Positions 13,980-26,785 of a stretch of 64,000 bases of DNA are shown here, piece by piece; the stretch's first letter is position 1, and each line of letters opens with the position of its first letter. The position numbers were made by a program, and so were the translations under genes. The notes beneath the pieces are model-generated. The model searched no databases. It was not told the DNA's origin and worked only from the letters and a program-made list of their open reading frames with translations. Location of the stretch: the NCBI RefSeq assembly GCF_902362185.1, contig NC_044507.1, positions 8,519,811-8,583,810 on the forward strand, given 5' to 3'. The DNA comes from Chanos chanos (lineage: Eukaryota > Chordata > Actinopteri > Gonorynchiformes > Chanidae).

Positions 13980-16900
13980 ATGGAGCTTAAGGTCTGGGTG
14001 GATGGAGTCCAACGTGTGGTGTGCGGAGTTACAGAGGCCACCACCTGTCAGGAAGTGGTCATCGCGCTTGCTCAGGCTATAGGTACTGATTACGGACAGG
14101 AAAAGAGCTTGTATTTTGAAGTGCATTGTTAACTGTCTTTCAATACTTTGAATCAACAGGCGCAATTTTTACATTCCCAATGCTAGGCAGAGTAATCAGG
14201 TGACAAATGTTCGTCAAGGGGACCAAAATCTCAAAGTTTTGTTTTTAATTTAGTCAATGCATCTTGCAACTCGGCGTTAAGTATTTCAGATTTATGCCGA
14301 AATAATATTTATCTGGTAACTGAAAACAGATCGGTATGGAAGTATCATTGGTAAGGTATTTGACTGCTGTTTGTACGTGGCTTTCAAAAGGTTTCACGCA
14401 GTATACAGCCATATTAGGAAAGTTTTGAATTTGAAGTTATGAATTAGTGTTCTTCTATTGTAAGACGTGTACATAAAAGGTAACTTGTGGTTTGAATTAC
14501 ACAAAAAATGTAATATTTTGAATATCAAAATCAGTCAGAAATACATTTAAAAAATGTTAGAGAAATTGAGAAAAACAGCAGCTAGAAATACAGAACAGAG
14601 TTTGCTTTATTATTACATAATGTCAAATACTTCGGTAACACATGTTTAATAATATAACTTATAGTATTGTTTGATAACCCTATAAAAGACAGGCAGACAC
14701 CAGTCTGTGTGAAGATCAGTTAACAACTGAACACATTTACCTTGAGACAAATGAAGCATTCAGAAAGGAGAGCATATGACAGGATTCTAGCATCTTCTGA
14801 CTGCATCCAGTAAATTTCAACTCCAAGCAGTTCCTTTTCAATGGAAAACGATCCACTTGACGTCATTGTTGAAATCTATATTTAGCTCAGCTTAAAAGTT
14901 GTGTCTAATACTCCCCCTTACACCCCCTTAGCAAGAGAAGCAGTGAAGCATGGAGTGGTGGGCTAAATGGAAACTCTGACTCATCCTTCCAGTGAAATAT
15001 AACACTCAGCTCCTCTTGTACTGTTCTCAAAATTGTTCACAAATTGGTTTCTTTTTACTTTTAAGTAAAAATGTTTTTTTTAATACAGTTCTAACTTGTT
15101 ATTAGCCAAATGGAAATATTACATTTTAGTAGACAGATTACCCTCAGAAAAGGTTTTTTGCTGTTGATCTTTATGCTTGCTTCTATTAAGGCAGATGGGA
15201 AAAGAAAAGACCCAGACTGTTTGCTGCTATGCGTAAGTCATGTTCACTTGTGGCTCTTGATTTTTCAGTGATTAGAAGGGGGGGGTCATTTTCTCCCTCA
15301 TAGGTCGAACTGGGAGGTACACTCTGATAGAGAAGTGGAGGGATACTGAGCGCCACCTTGCTCCACATGAGTGCCCCGTGGCTTCCCTAAACACATGGGG
15401 CCAGTACGCTGGAGACGTCCAGCTCATCCTGCACCGCAACGGCCCCTCCCTGACCGAACGGCCCCCATCCGAAGGCCCGGTCCTGCGTGGCCCCGAGCGA
15501 GGCCTGCACCGTCAGAGCCTTCCCCTAATGGCCAAGCTCCGTGCTCCAGGAGACCTGTCTCTCCGACGCAGAGAGCCACGCCGTAAATCCCTCACTTTCA
15601 CCGGAGGACCCCGGAGCCTCAGGGACATCCTGAGCGGCGGCAGGGCGAGTGACAGTAACGCCAGATGGCAGGCAGTTTTGGTGAACAACAGCCAAAACGT
15701 CGCATCGGTATCGCCGCGTTTGTTGAGCGGTCGCATGGAAGACCTTACCCGTCTGGTGAGGCTGCAGAGGGAGACTCTTGGTGTCTTAGACCGCAGGATG
15801 AAGGCTTACGAGATGGAGTTGCAGATGTGGGCTGAGAGGAGTAGAAGTGGTGGAGGTGGAGGTGGAGGGGAGAGCGGGGGGTTGGCAGAAGAACTCATGT
15901 ATTTGGAGAAGCAGCTGCGTGACAACCAGATCGAAATGGAGGAAGAGGAGTTCTGGGCCAGCGAGCTGCAGATAGAAATGGAGAGCGAGAGGCAGCTGGA
16001 AGAGCGACTGCAGGAGCTGCAGGAGCGGCTTCAGGTCTGTGAGGTGGAGCTGGCACAGAGGCTGAATGGCCTGAAAGACTTGGAGGCTCAACTGGAGGCT
16101 GAGAGGCTGCAGATGGAGATGAAGGAGACACAGCAGTTCAGCCAAGTGGAGGTGCAGGCAAAGTTACAAAGGGTCAGGACCGAGTTGAAGATTCAGACTC
16201 AGCACTTGGCCCAGCTGGAAAGCAGCTGCAGGACTGTGGACCGCTCGCTTGGACAGTCTGACAAGAGGCTGCAGGTAGGTGGACCACCCTCGTACCTTGC
16301 CTCGTACCTTGCCCAGAGTTGAAGCCACTGAGGACTTAGGAATGGATCAGAAATAAGTCGCTTATGTGGAAAAGAAAGTAACTCAAGAAACGGAGACTAG
16401 GCCTATACCTTGTAGTATCATAAATTATTATATAAAAAAGGGTGGCAGGAACGTTTTTAAGAAAACATGCATAATGTTAAATTGATAAATAAATAAACAG
16501 TATGGTGTACATCCGCTCTTCTCACTTGAGACCTTTTGTTTGCTCTCAGGAAAGCCATTACGAGTTGGAGCAGCTAACCAAGGAGCTTAGACAAGTGAAC
16601 CTACAGCAGTTTATCCAGCAGACTGGCACTAAAGTCACTGTTCTGCCAGTTGAACCCATTGAGGAGGAGGAGGAGGAGGCCAACCACACCAAGGAAGACA
16701 CAGGTACTGTGCTGCACTCAGTGGCCAGATTATTAGATAGTAATAGCAGTAGTAGTAGTAGTGCAAGGTTGGGCCCCTCATAACTTTCATTGCTTCTTGC
16801 TAATGGAATGGTATCATGCAGTTAATGCAGATTGGACAGTGTCACATTCATATTGTGAACAGCTTGTTCCCTCTCATCCCAAATAAGCTCTACAGCGTTG

Positions 16901-18813
16901 TGGTCTGGGGACTGCACAGGCCACTCAGGTAGAGTGAACTCACTGTCGCGTTCTTGGATCCACTCTGAGACAGGGCATGCTCTGTGTCATGGTGCATTAT
17001 CCTGCTGGAAGAATCCGTGTGATGAAGTGTAAACTGTAGCCATGAAGGGATGTACCTAGTCAGCAGCAGAGTTCAGATATGCTGCGGTGTTCAAACATTA
17101 CTCCGTTGGGTGTGCCAGGAAAACATTCTGCCCGACATTACATTGCCACAACCAGGCTGTGCCACTGACGCCAGGCAGGATATATCAGCGGATTCACGTT
17201 TACACAAAATCCTGACTCTGCCAGCAGAACAATACGAAAGGAACCAGAATTCAGTCAAACCACCTCACAGTTGTCCAGTGCTGGCAATCATCTGCTGACT
17301 AGAGTCACTTTTGCTCTGTAATATTTTGCAGAAAAAAGAAAAGCCTAGGAGGGCAGCCATTTCAGATACTCGTACCGGAACAGCTGGCACTGATGAATGT
17401 ACCACATTCAGAATCACTGAAGTCAGTCATTTTGCTCACACAAGCATTCGGGTGAATTGTAACTGGACCCCTTGATGCTTCTACACATGCTTTTTATATT
17501 AATCCACAGCCTTGAGGCTCCGTCTGTAGGTGTAGTCCATTTTCATGGTGTTATACCTAATAAACCAGACACTGATGGTATATCTCTCTCCAGTCTTTCT
17601 TTTCCCCAAAAGCCTTCACCTCAGAACATACAGGGCTAAGCACCTAAAACTGACAACAAGCTCCCTAACTCAGTTTTACCAAAACAGCATATGTAAATGG
17701 TCTTGACCATTAAAAGTTCTTTAGGTTAGTTTCATGCTGATACTATTAACTTGTGTTTTGAGTGTAAACGCTTCACAGCAGGTTAATTGCATGTTGATTT
17801 AAAGTCATTAAAGGAAGAAAAAAAGCTATTAAGTCACAATCCCATTCTTTTCAGACACTTCCTTTACCCTCATACTCATATTCCTTGCCCACCTTACACT
17901 GCTGAGAATGACTCAGCTCTACCGCTGAGAGCAACATGTGTTCCACCCCCTTTAGTTTAACTGATGGTTTCTGTGGCAACAGCTGCTTAGAGACAGCCTG
18001 ACCACCGTCAGTCACTATGGCTTTCCCGCTTACAAGCAAGCCATTTCTTTAATTGACTTTGGAGACCCAGACGTTGGTAAAGAGACGGTGCTGGAGACAG
18101 GAAAGCAATGTCGAAAGCAATGTTTATGCTTTGTCATTTTTCTGCATTTATTTTCTTTCAAACAGGATTTGATCTATGATGAAAATAATGGCATGATTAT
18201 CGCTGTGAAGCATTAGTGTATGTTCATTTCTGTTTTACAAACAGTACGAAGCAATTCGGAGAACTGTTGGGTAACCTCTATACTCCTTGCAATATTAAGG
18301 TTTTTTGGTAATTATTGTTATTATTTTTAATGTTTGAAAATTCAGATGTCCAGAAAAAAATCAGCAGGAAAGTATGTTAAAACTGTCAGCTCCAATGTTG
18401 TAGTACCTTCCCACTATTGTTTATTTCAATGAGTGACTCATTTATGACATCTAGTGTTTCAGTTTAGTGTAGACCAGAGCTTCTGTTGCCCTGTTCGATT
18501 GCTTTAATTTAGGTCACAACATTTGTGTGTTGCCATGGCACCGCTGAAGTTAATTCATTTCAGTTCACCAAATTCGCTTACAAGAAATGAAAAAAGTTTA
18601 GGTTGTTCAGGCTGTAGTGTAACTTCAGGTGTCGTGAGCCTAACACTTCTTGAGTAAATTAAAACAATTTTTTTTTTATCCTTCCCTCCAGATATTGGAC
18701 CAATGATTGGTTCCTTGAAACGCCAAGCGTCCTCACAAATAGCAGCAGGCCACCAACGCGTCCTCCAGACTCCAGTCACCTCAGGCTTAAATCCTGAGGG
18801 CATCTATGTCTGA
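13980..18813 (+). CDS. rassf7: Ras association domain-containing protein 7 (RASSF7)
   Basis: N-terminal RASSF scaffold protein; family members act in mitotic spindle/microtubule and cell-junction functions. Coding exons are 13,980-14,082, 15,304-16,274, 16,550-16,703 and 18,692-18,813; all junctions keep frame and give 449 aa (human is about 373). Residues 1-90 are the RA domain, starting [16 protein letters not shown] and continuing through [15 protein letters not shown], almost as in human RASSF7. A low-complexity Pro/Arg/Ser linker follows, then a long Glu/Gln/Leu-rich coiled coil (about 179-395) interrupted by a poly-Gly stretch near residue 217. The family motif [10 protein letters not shown] is in exon 3. 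The ATG matches the human RA start. The C-terminus ends EGIYV, unlike human. Intron 3 holds a Tc1 fossil. The gene lies beside hras, as in mammals. Confidence 0.93.
16715..17578 (-). mobile_element. Decayed Tc1/mariner-like DNA transposon
   Basis: Read on the minus strand, the region around 16,850-17,020 translates to a DDE transposase catalytic block (FFQQDNAP, then [11 protein letters not shown] and ELIWDE), close to the FQQDNAPCH...WPPQSPDLNPIE signature of Tc1-like enzymes. An in-frame stop replaces the Cys after DNAP. The ends are degenerate inverted repeats: CACTCAGTGGCCAGATTATT at the left, and CCTAATAAACCAGACACTGA near the right, facing inward. The length, about 860 bp, is short for Tc1, so there are internal deletions. 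Old and inactive. It lies wholly in rassf7 intron 3 and starts only about 11 bp after the exon 3 donor. Confidence 0.85.
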
Positions 18814-21123
18814 TGTCCAGCACTTCCCACCCGGACACACACATCGTACCAAAGGCTATGTCCTTCTGTCAAACACGCTCCATCTCTCTATTGTACCCTG
18901 TCTCTGTGGAGACTAACTGCCCACTGACTGCACTCCGTAGCAGTAGTCTGATTCAGTGCTTTTGAAGCATGCGCATTTTGAACAATATCTTTGCATTTGG
19001 GATGTAGACGTGGGTAAGCAATGTTCATGCATACCCAGTCCAGCACGAGAGTGGATGGACATACTGACCCCATGGAACAAAGACACAGTGAACTTGTCTC
19101 CGAACTTGCCTCTTGCAAAAGAGAAATTCTAGAGTAGGTATTGACAAGGTACAGCTGTCACCATGGGGTTGTGATTTGCATGTGAATTAGCCTTATAAAA
19201 ATACATATACAAAAAAAGAACAACAACAGCAACAAAAGATTACGTGATATGAAGGAATGAAAAAAAATGTACCTATGTTGTTAACTCTGATTGATGATAC
19301 AGGTTGATGTAGTAGTTGATTCAGTAACTGACCTGTGATTGCATGTTAATGTAAAAGATCAGTTGATGGACTTCTTCAGAAACATATTCTAATGCAGTGG
19401 CTTAAACTTAAATACAATCACAAAAAAAGCCAGTGCCTAACGTAGCTGGTTCACTTTTGTAGCTGTTTTTCTGGATTTATTTGCCGTGTGAACAGGGCGT
19501 CACACTCACTACTGTTTACTGCTATTAAGGTGTGAAGTCAGTGATATCAGTATTTCACCTCTTACGTTGAAAGTATTATATTGTTAATAGTTAGTTACCA
19601 TATTTGGTCATGTGTACCCCATGTTAATGTGTATTTAGCCATAAAGATTTTGAGCCAAAGATGACTGCAAATATATTTTATCTAGCCATAACTATAACCA
19701 TATGGTTGCAGCTGAAAAGCAATAAATGTTTATGTAGTTTATGCAGCTTTTTCTTCACCCCTTTACCCTTTAAAAGCTTCTCGCAGTATTTGCGTAGGTA
19801 CAGCTTGCTACAGCTAGAGATGAGCTTTACCCTAGGTCGCATTGTAGTAATATGGAGATTGACAGAATCCACATTATCTTTGAGGATTCCAGTATTCAAT
19901 TGTTAAGTCTTTGCGAAATCTTTAGTATTGGATACGCCATATTCTTACTTCACTGTCAAGTGGAGAGTGTGAAATGTATAATTAGTGCCTTAAACTTTAA
20001 AGGAAGCACAATCAAGATTTAATTCACAGCTTGGTTGTTGCTTCTCATACATTCTCCGTAGAACATGAAAATGTTTCTGTAGTGCAATTGAGCAAATTGT
20101 TCATTTACATTTCGCTCATTTGAAGGATCTTGCCTACTGCATTTAATAGAAAAATGCTGTGGAATTGTATCGGTTTTATTATTCTTTATTCGAAATATTT
20201 CTGGTATTTGTAAAGTCATTCTCACAAGTACAGTCACAGGAGAGTGCAATGTGTAACAAGCTTATGTATGTTTTTCTTTTGAAAGTTTATTGCAGTTTAA
20301 GTTCCTTTTTGCAGTTGAATATAACCGTGCTGTTTGGTGATGTTTATTTTTCAGTTGGTCAGTAACTTTATGGCAGAATTCATGCACAGACCCCGCACTG
20401 CAATGCAAAATATTGGGAGAGCCTCTTATCGGATGGAAATGAACCGTTGTATAAGGATAACTTCACTAATGCAATAAGTAAACGCTTCACATGAGTGCAC
20501 AGTCTTTTTTTCTAAAGGTTCTCTCCTCCAGTAACTCATGCACAAATATAAGTAACACCAATGGACCTATGTTTGTCATTCACAATGACTGTAAAACATC
20601 TGGTTATATATTGTAATATATCATGTACAAAAGTCTAGGTTTTCTGTATTCATTAGGACCTCACGTGGAAAAAGAACTTTCTTTAATTTTACAGAATGAA
20701 TAAACAGTTAAATGATGTCAAAATGTAGTGTATCCTACCTGAGCTCTCATAAAATGATCTGAACAACCAACTACAGTGTTCTTTCTTATGAATGGACAGT
20801 GGAAGTAATGAGTAGATACTACAATGAAACACAGACAGTAATATTTAGAAATGCAAGGAATTCTCCTTTCAGTGATTTTCTAGTAGATAACAGAAGTCTG
20901 TCATTAATGACCAAACATAGCTCCAAAAGCTATGGGATGTTTTAAAACATCCAAGAACAGAATACCAAGGACCCTGCAAAACCAATAAAAAATGTTCAAA
21001 GTTTATACAGATTTACCTGTTAATCATAAGGAGTAACGTGAACCAAACTGGCACTATGACAAAGGACTCTAAATACCATATTGGATTGTATCATATTTTA
21101 GATGAAGAGACCCTGGCCTGAAA
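18814..21123. other. rassf7 3' region and intergenic DNA
   Basis: Contains the likely rassf7 3' UTR and then non-coding DNA up to the end of the convergent NT5C1-like gene. No coding exon or repeat family was recognised. Confidence 0.55.
19721..19726 (+). other. Possible rassf7 poly(A) signal
   Basis: AATAAA about 0.9 kb after the rassf7 stop codon, the first clear hexamer noted downstream. Assignment is by position only. Confidence 0.35.
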
Positions 21124-21129
21124 TTTATT
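21124..21129 (-). other. Possible poly(A) signal of NT5C1-like gene
   Basis: AATAAA on the minus strand about 215 bp beyond the stop codon at 21,343. Confidence 0.4.
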
Positions 21130-21342
21130 AAATATCCCTTTTTTTTTGGCACAGACAATATCTCATACAAAAAACCTGTGCAAATACCCATGCAGTTATT
21201 TTTTTTTATCATATACATTTCTCTCATAGCAAAAGCTAAAACTTAAAAACGGTGGGCAGTACCTAAAAAGCCAAAAAAAAGGGAAAAAAAAAAAAGCAGA
21301 AAGCACAACCCCAGCCTTTTGATAACCTCACAACGCTGTGGA

Positions 21343-23106
21343 TTAACCCTTTAACAGATGAAGTCCATCAACACATAATATGTGTGGTTGCACGTGATCC
21401 AGAATGAGACTGCGAGGGGCCCCAGCCAAGCAAAAGGCCTCATCAACGTCCAGACCCCATTCTCTCAGGGTTCTTAGAGCGTTCACAAACACATCCCTGT
21501 TCCCCCACACAGTGATGAGACTGGTACATAAAGGACCACCCTCTCGCTCAAACTTCCTCCTGATTTCTCCAAGCAACACAGCGAATTCTCTGATGCAACT
21601 CTGCACGGATAAAACATCGATACAGATTAATCACGACATGGCAATGTAGAGCACTTTGACAATACAGCTGTCTCACACGTCCTTTCAATGATGTGCCATT
21701 ATGAGCAGACCACAGGGAAAAAAAAAGAACCTGAGTGTACATCTTGATGACTGAATTATGATATAATGGCGGTAAGGCGGTGATGAGGATTTGGTGTGAC
21801 AGTGATCTTTTTTGCTATCCATTGTTTTTGCTTTTTCTTTTGCTTGTCTGTGCATTTTCAAAGTGATTTACCTTTGCAGCTTTGAAGATCTCTATCTGAG
21901 ATTCACTAAAACTGAGATGCGGCAGGTTACGTAGTGTATCCTCAGAGAGGCCAATGACATCCCCTGAGAAGACTACCTTGAGCGGCTGCGGCTGCTGCTG
22001 ATCAGTGTGGTGGTGTAGTACTGCTGCTGGAACCCCTGAACATGACCACAGAACGAAACAGCCTCACCATCCATACCACAACACCCACAAATTTGGTTGT
22101 AACACTATGAAGAATCTGAAAAAGTTTTGAAATTGCTACTAAATCACTTCTACGGATACAAACTAACAGTAAAACCAAGCACAACAAGTAAAGGCGATAC
22201 ACAAGTCGAGTACAAGTCAAAAGGTATTTTGTTTCAACATGTCTGTCTTCTCAGATAAACTCCCTAGTGTAATGTTTGCATTAAGATTTAAGTACCGTGT
22301 TGTAGAGCACTGTAGACATCATTTTTGTCTGTTGAAAGGAACAAAGAAACATGATTTTCTTGCAGACTACTGATGAAATCCTCTTCACTGCAAAACCAGA
22401 ACTGCTCAATATCGAGTCCTGTTTGCAAAACACAAAGGCAGTTTAAACGAACTTGAAATAACAGTGGCGTCACCATTAAGTTTAAAATTTAAAGTCAACG
22501 AAAAATAGCATAGGAAAGTACCATAATGCATTGCGCTGTTTACTATCCTTTTTTGTTGTTCCCCATAGTCCTTTTCAATCAGGAACACATTTAAGAGCAA
22601 GTCTTCCTTTTGATTCTGACTGACAAGTCTCTCATTGACTAACTTCACTGCCTGAGGAATAAGGAAAGTTACAGAAAGAATTATTGATAGAACACGCTGT
22701 ACAAATCTTACAAGTTCACATGTTATGTTGAGGCTGACCTGATGGAAACTTTTACCTCGATGAAAGAAAAGGCTGTGCCCTGAGGAAGAGGTTCTGATTC
22801 TGCGGGCGGTTGAGTTGGGGTCTGATCCAGATGAAAAATGGCACGTGCCGATACAGCAATCACGAGGGCTCGGGTCTGTTTCTGAAATGAATAGAATACA
22901 TTGGCGCTGACACTCGTATGTAACAGAGTAATAACACAGTAGACAACTGTATTGTGAACGTAACGTCTAGACAATATAATGAAGACTACTGAGACGGAAA
23001 TGTTCAGCAGTGTACGTTTGTCATAATAAAAAACCTGTTCTAAAAAAACCGTGCCAGTTTATGAGTTCAGCTGTTTCACCTCAGTGTTTTGTACGTTTGT
23101 GTCCAT
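21343..23106 (-). CDS. Cytosolic 5'-nucleotidase I (NT5C1)-like, probable pseudoenzyme
   Basis: Coding exons in transcript order are 23,106-23,080, 22,881-22,756, 22,651-22,522, 22,418-22,296, 22,035-21,872 and 21,600-21,343. All have GT-AG borders and stay in frame for 275 aa. Family cN-I enzymes dephosphorylate AMP in the cytosol. Matches recalled from NT5C1A include VIAVSARAIFHLD (about 16-28), FSFIEAVKLVNERL (about 48-61), the block around HYGLDIEQFWF, PLKVVFSGD (153-161), and ALRTLREWGLDVDEAFCLAGAP (231-252) followed by LDHVQPHI. The family's nucleophile motif is FDGD, here FSGD (Ser159); the later DD pair is VD (Val267). It lacks about 20 C-terminal residues and a long N-terminal leader compared with NT5C1A (about 368 aa). 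Open frame and clean splice sites argue for a maintained, non-hydrolysing protein, not a pseudogene. Confidence 0.82.
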
Positions 23107-26100
23107 TATGCCTTGAAAATGCGGAAGTGGAGTCAGCAACTCTGCAGAAAATGGAAAACGAAACGAAGTATTAAAGATGCTACTACATTACATTTTACCG
23201 GAGAGTCAAGAGAAATTTAATGTCAGACATTTGAAGTAAGGATTCTATTTGCCGAGGGCTGAACGAAACAACGTGTGCCAAAACAGCTCAACATGCATGA
23301 AATCTGACAATATGCATATACAGCAAACAAAGCTCTTGCAGCAGTTTGGTAGTCCAAGTAGAGTAACATTTGAAGCAGTCCGAAGCAAGATTGCACAAAA
23401 TCCAACACACAAAACTTTGGAAAACATCCGCGCTTTCACCTTATCACATTGGGGCTGCTTCTCTTGTCAACACCGAGGGTGCAAAGACTGCCACCGATTG
23501 TTCTGGAGTAGCAATAGCATTGGCGAATTTAATTTTCATATGTGTGTTCTTAAGGACGCTGTCTTTCCTCGTCGGCAGGCTGTACTGTTGGGCCCTAAAT
23601 TATTAACCGTTTATTTATGTACAAGATATACTGGCAAGTTTTATTTACTTATTTATTTATTTTTGCTTTTTAAAACTCCATTCTTCATTTCCAAAAGCAC
23701 TTCAGTGCAAACTTGACTTGACACAAAAGTGATACCACCTACTTTCATGCATGACAGCTACTGTGCTTGCTACACTATTAAAATAGCAATAGTATTGACA
23801 TAGTAACTGAATGTGTCATATTTCTATGGCAATAAGTTAGAGCTCTACAAATTGTGCTTCTGAATGTGATATAGTATCAGTCATTTCTGACATTTTGTAT
23901 ATGTTCATACAAAGGCAATAACATTCTGACACTGTGAAAGCTGAATTCTAAAAGGAAAAAAAAGGAAGAAAACTTTTTGAATATTAGCTTGAAGGGGTTA
24001 AATGAATAGATAATGAGTGTTTATGCTGAAACTGGATTACATGTCTGTTTATTTTGGATTGTAACAGAACGGGTTTTCATCCTAACTTCCACTCAAAGAC
24101 TAATATTTGTGTTTTGCCTTTGGTTAGTGCTATTTCCTTGAGTGACCACTGTTCTAATTATAACTGCGCCAGGTGTCAGGCTTGGTAAGTCGCATGCAAT
24201 ACTGAAACTTTTATTTTAATAATATGGAATCACAGAGTTTTATATGAGTACAATGTTCTGTCACCTTATTAGTTCTGACCTTGTTCCAGGGGTTGTCCCT
24301 CACATTCCTCAGGTATGTAAAGACACATTGTTCTGTTATTGGCACATAGCTGCAGGTAGTTTTGTGTACTAATAAGGCGGGGTAGGTATTTATTCCCTTT
24401 TCATTCTTCTGTTAAGGAAGCACACTAGATGGAGGTATCTGGATGGCCTCTTTCTTGTTCATCTTTCTCAACATATTGTGATGGTTTATGGGATGGAACT
24501 ATGAGGTAATTAAAGTTTTGTCTAAACAAGAGAAGTGGAGCATTGAAGAGAAAACTTCTGATCCACTGCAGAGGGTAGGTCAATTTGTCTTTTTTTTTCT
24601 TTTGATAACTTCTACAAAATTCATAACTTTGGAATCAGCTCTGATAATAATATTGTGTATTTTACATTACTTGGTCTCAAAGACTAAAAGTTTACTTTTT
24701 AAGTTTTTGTCTGTCTTTTTCTTTTCCAGCATATTAATGTTCCTTTCAGTTCAAAAGAGAACTGTCTTAAATGATCTTACAGCACACTTTTTTCTGCCCA
24801 TGAATTAATGACCGAAATGTTTATCAAGTGCAAACACTACATGACTGTACTCAGTATACAGAAAAAAAATCCTCTGAAATAGCTTTAACTACACTCTTCA
24901 AATACTACGCGGTTTAAAATGACACCTCTGAAATTAACCCAGAAAATGTGTATTAACAAATGCGTTGGGTTCTAAATAGATTACCTCTGTGCATCACAAT
25001 AGGCTTGCTGACTGATTGAATGGTGACACCGTTTTAAGAGTACAGCAAGTAATGGAGAGATATGAGCGTCTTTCTAAACTGTCCAGTCGTGACCAAACGA
25101 GGATATTGCTGCTTAATGCCAGACAAGTGTAAAATGCTACACTCATGGTTTAAAATGCCAGCTGGACCTCTACCATCTAAATCAGAAATCAGAAGGAGTG
25201 ATGGAAGAGCTCGTGGCAATCAGAAATCTTTCTCGCCATTTGTTGTTTCGGACAACTCGAGATAAAATGAGTTTAAAGGGACATAGAGAGCACAAGTAAT
25301 TATGTACCTTCTGCTTCACCAGATAACATCTTATTTTAGGAAAAAGTTGGGGTTTTTTTTTTCTTTTTTTTTTCACCAGCCAGTCCAGCCTTTTGTTGTT
25401 GGGCAGCAACTTCCTTCCTCAAAGCTCAGTGATTTTTGTGCTGAACAAACTCCATTAGTATGGATCACTGGAACCATAATAGAGACTGTTTCCAATCTGA
25501 AAGTCTGGATCAGAGCAAGACTTATCAGAACTGAACAGTGAGTAGTAACATAATGCTATATAGATTAGCAGATCCTGTAAAATTTAGATTCGAGCATCAT
25601 GATTTTGACTACCATTTGAGAGACACTACATTTATATGCTAGTTTCTGTGGCTGTTTCATTGTGGCCGAGAGCCCGTTTCAGCCGAAGATTGTTTTAATA
25701 TTTCTCTTTTTTCCGTGTGACATTAAAACCCTGTTCATTATGTATTTGATGTTATCAAGGCAAAGATGTGCTCTGTTGTCTGGTACTGAGAAATGGGATT
25801 CGGGCATTAGTTAAACTGCGAGTAATAGTGGCTGTATTTCACTGTTCTGTGACTATTTGGAAGGTGCATATTTTAGATTTAGGGTCTAGTTGTTCACTTT
25901 ATTTCCCTTTACCCTATTGCCACATTTTCAATTGGAAACACCGCTGACAAAGAATGTTATCGCCATGCCCTGAAGCACACCCTCTCTTAAGTCTCCTGGA
26001 ATTGCTGTCAACATTGCTTGGAGTTGTTTAATTATGGTGGTGGCTCCATATCTGTTTCGAATCATGGTAACCTAGTTTCTGGAACTGCTGAGGAAGTTAG

Positions 26101-26782
26101 AGAACAGCAACCCAAGACTGTGCCTGTGCTGATCATGTCTGTCTGTGTTGAGTTTATTTTTTTTGCGTGTTTGTACGCGTATGTTTACATGTGTTTTCGA
26201 GGTGAGAAAATGACATGAAAAGTGGAACCCGACAAAAAAAAAAAAAAATTAATAAGAGAACAGTTTGTTAAGCAAAATTATTTCATAAATAATATTCAGT
26301 GCTGTATTTCTCAACCACTTAAGGCTGTTTGGGCTGTGTTTGTGTGTGGGCTGGATTTGTTTGTTTGTTTGTTGTGTATGTGTGTGTGTGTGTGTCTGAA
26401 AGGGGAAGAAGATGGGAATAAACACTGTACCATATATTTAGAAACTTGGAAGAGATCTACACAGTAATATAATAAGCACATAAACTCATCTGAACTCCGG
26501 ACAGGAAAACATAAAGAGATAAAGTATAACATTCAACTTAATAACCTCAAACGAAGCATTATTTATTGTGTTTGTTTATGTGCATTTTATGCCAATACTA
26601 AGGTGTTTGCCAGCAGATTATCACATTTACATGTAATGGACAGGCCTTTGGCGCCTCTTTATAAAAACACATTTATTGCTTTGACCAGCAGGGTGCACTG
26701 TGGAGCAGCATTACTCAGATATGAATGACACTAATTCCTTTTCCTTATGTGTACATTGAACTACGTCCATTTCATCCCATAG
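23107..26782. other. Intergenic region between NT5C1-like gene and syt8
   Basis: Holds the divergent 5' regions of the NT5C1-like gene (minus) and syt8 (plus). A 155-codon plus frame at 23,249-23,716 has no recognisable domain and is not called. Simple repeats include T-rich runs, an A15 run near 26,233 and a TG run at 26,376-26,396. An untranslated syt8 exon should lie in the right part but could not be placed. Confidence 0.55.
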
Positions 26783-26785
26783 ACC

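Noticed and set aside
15786-16145. Leu/His-rich minus-strand frame
   Set aside because: Antisense shadow of the rassf7 coiled-coil exon.
23249-23716. 155-codon plus-strand frame near the NT5C1-like promoter
   Set aside because: Ends in low-complexity Phe/Leu/Tyr translation, has no recognisable domain, and its length is within chance expectation for 64 kb of AT-rich DNA.
24488-24808. 106-codon plus frame with hydrophobic stretches
   Set aside because: Translation of T-rich DNA (Phe/Leu/Ile runs); not membrane-protein evidence on its own.
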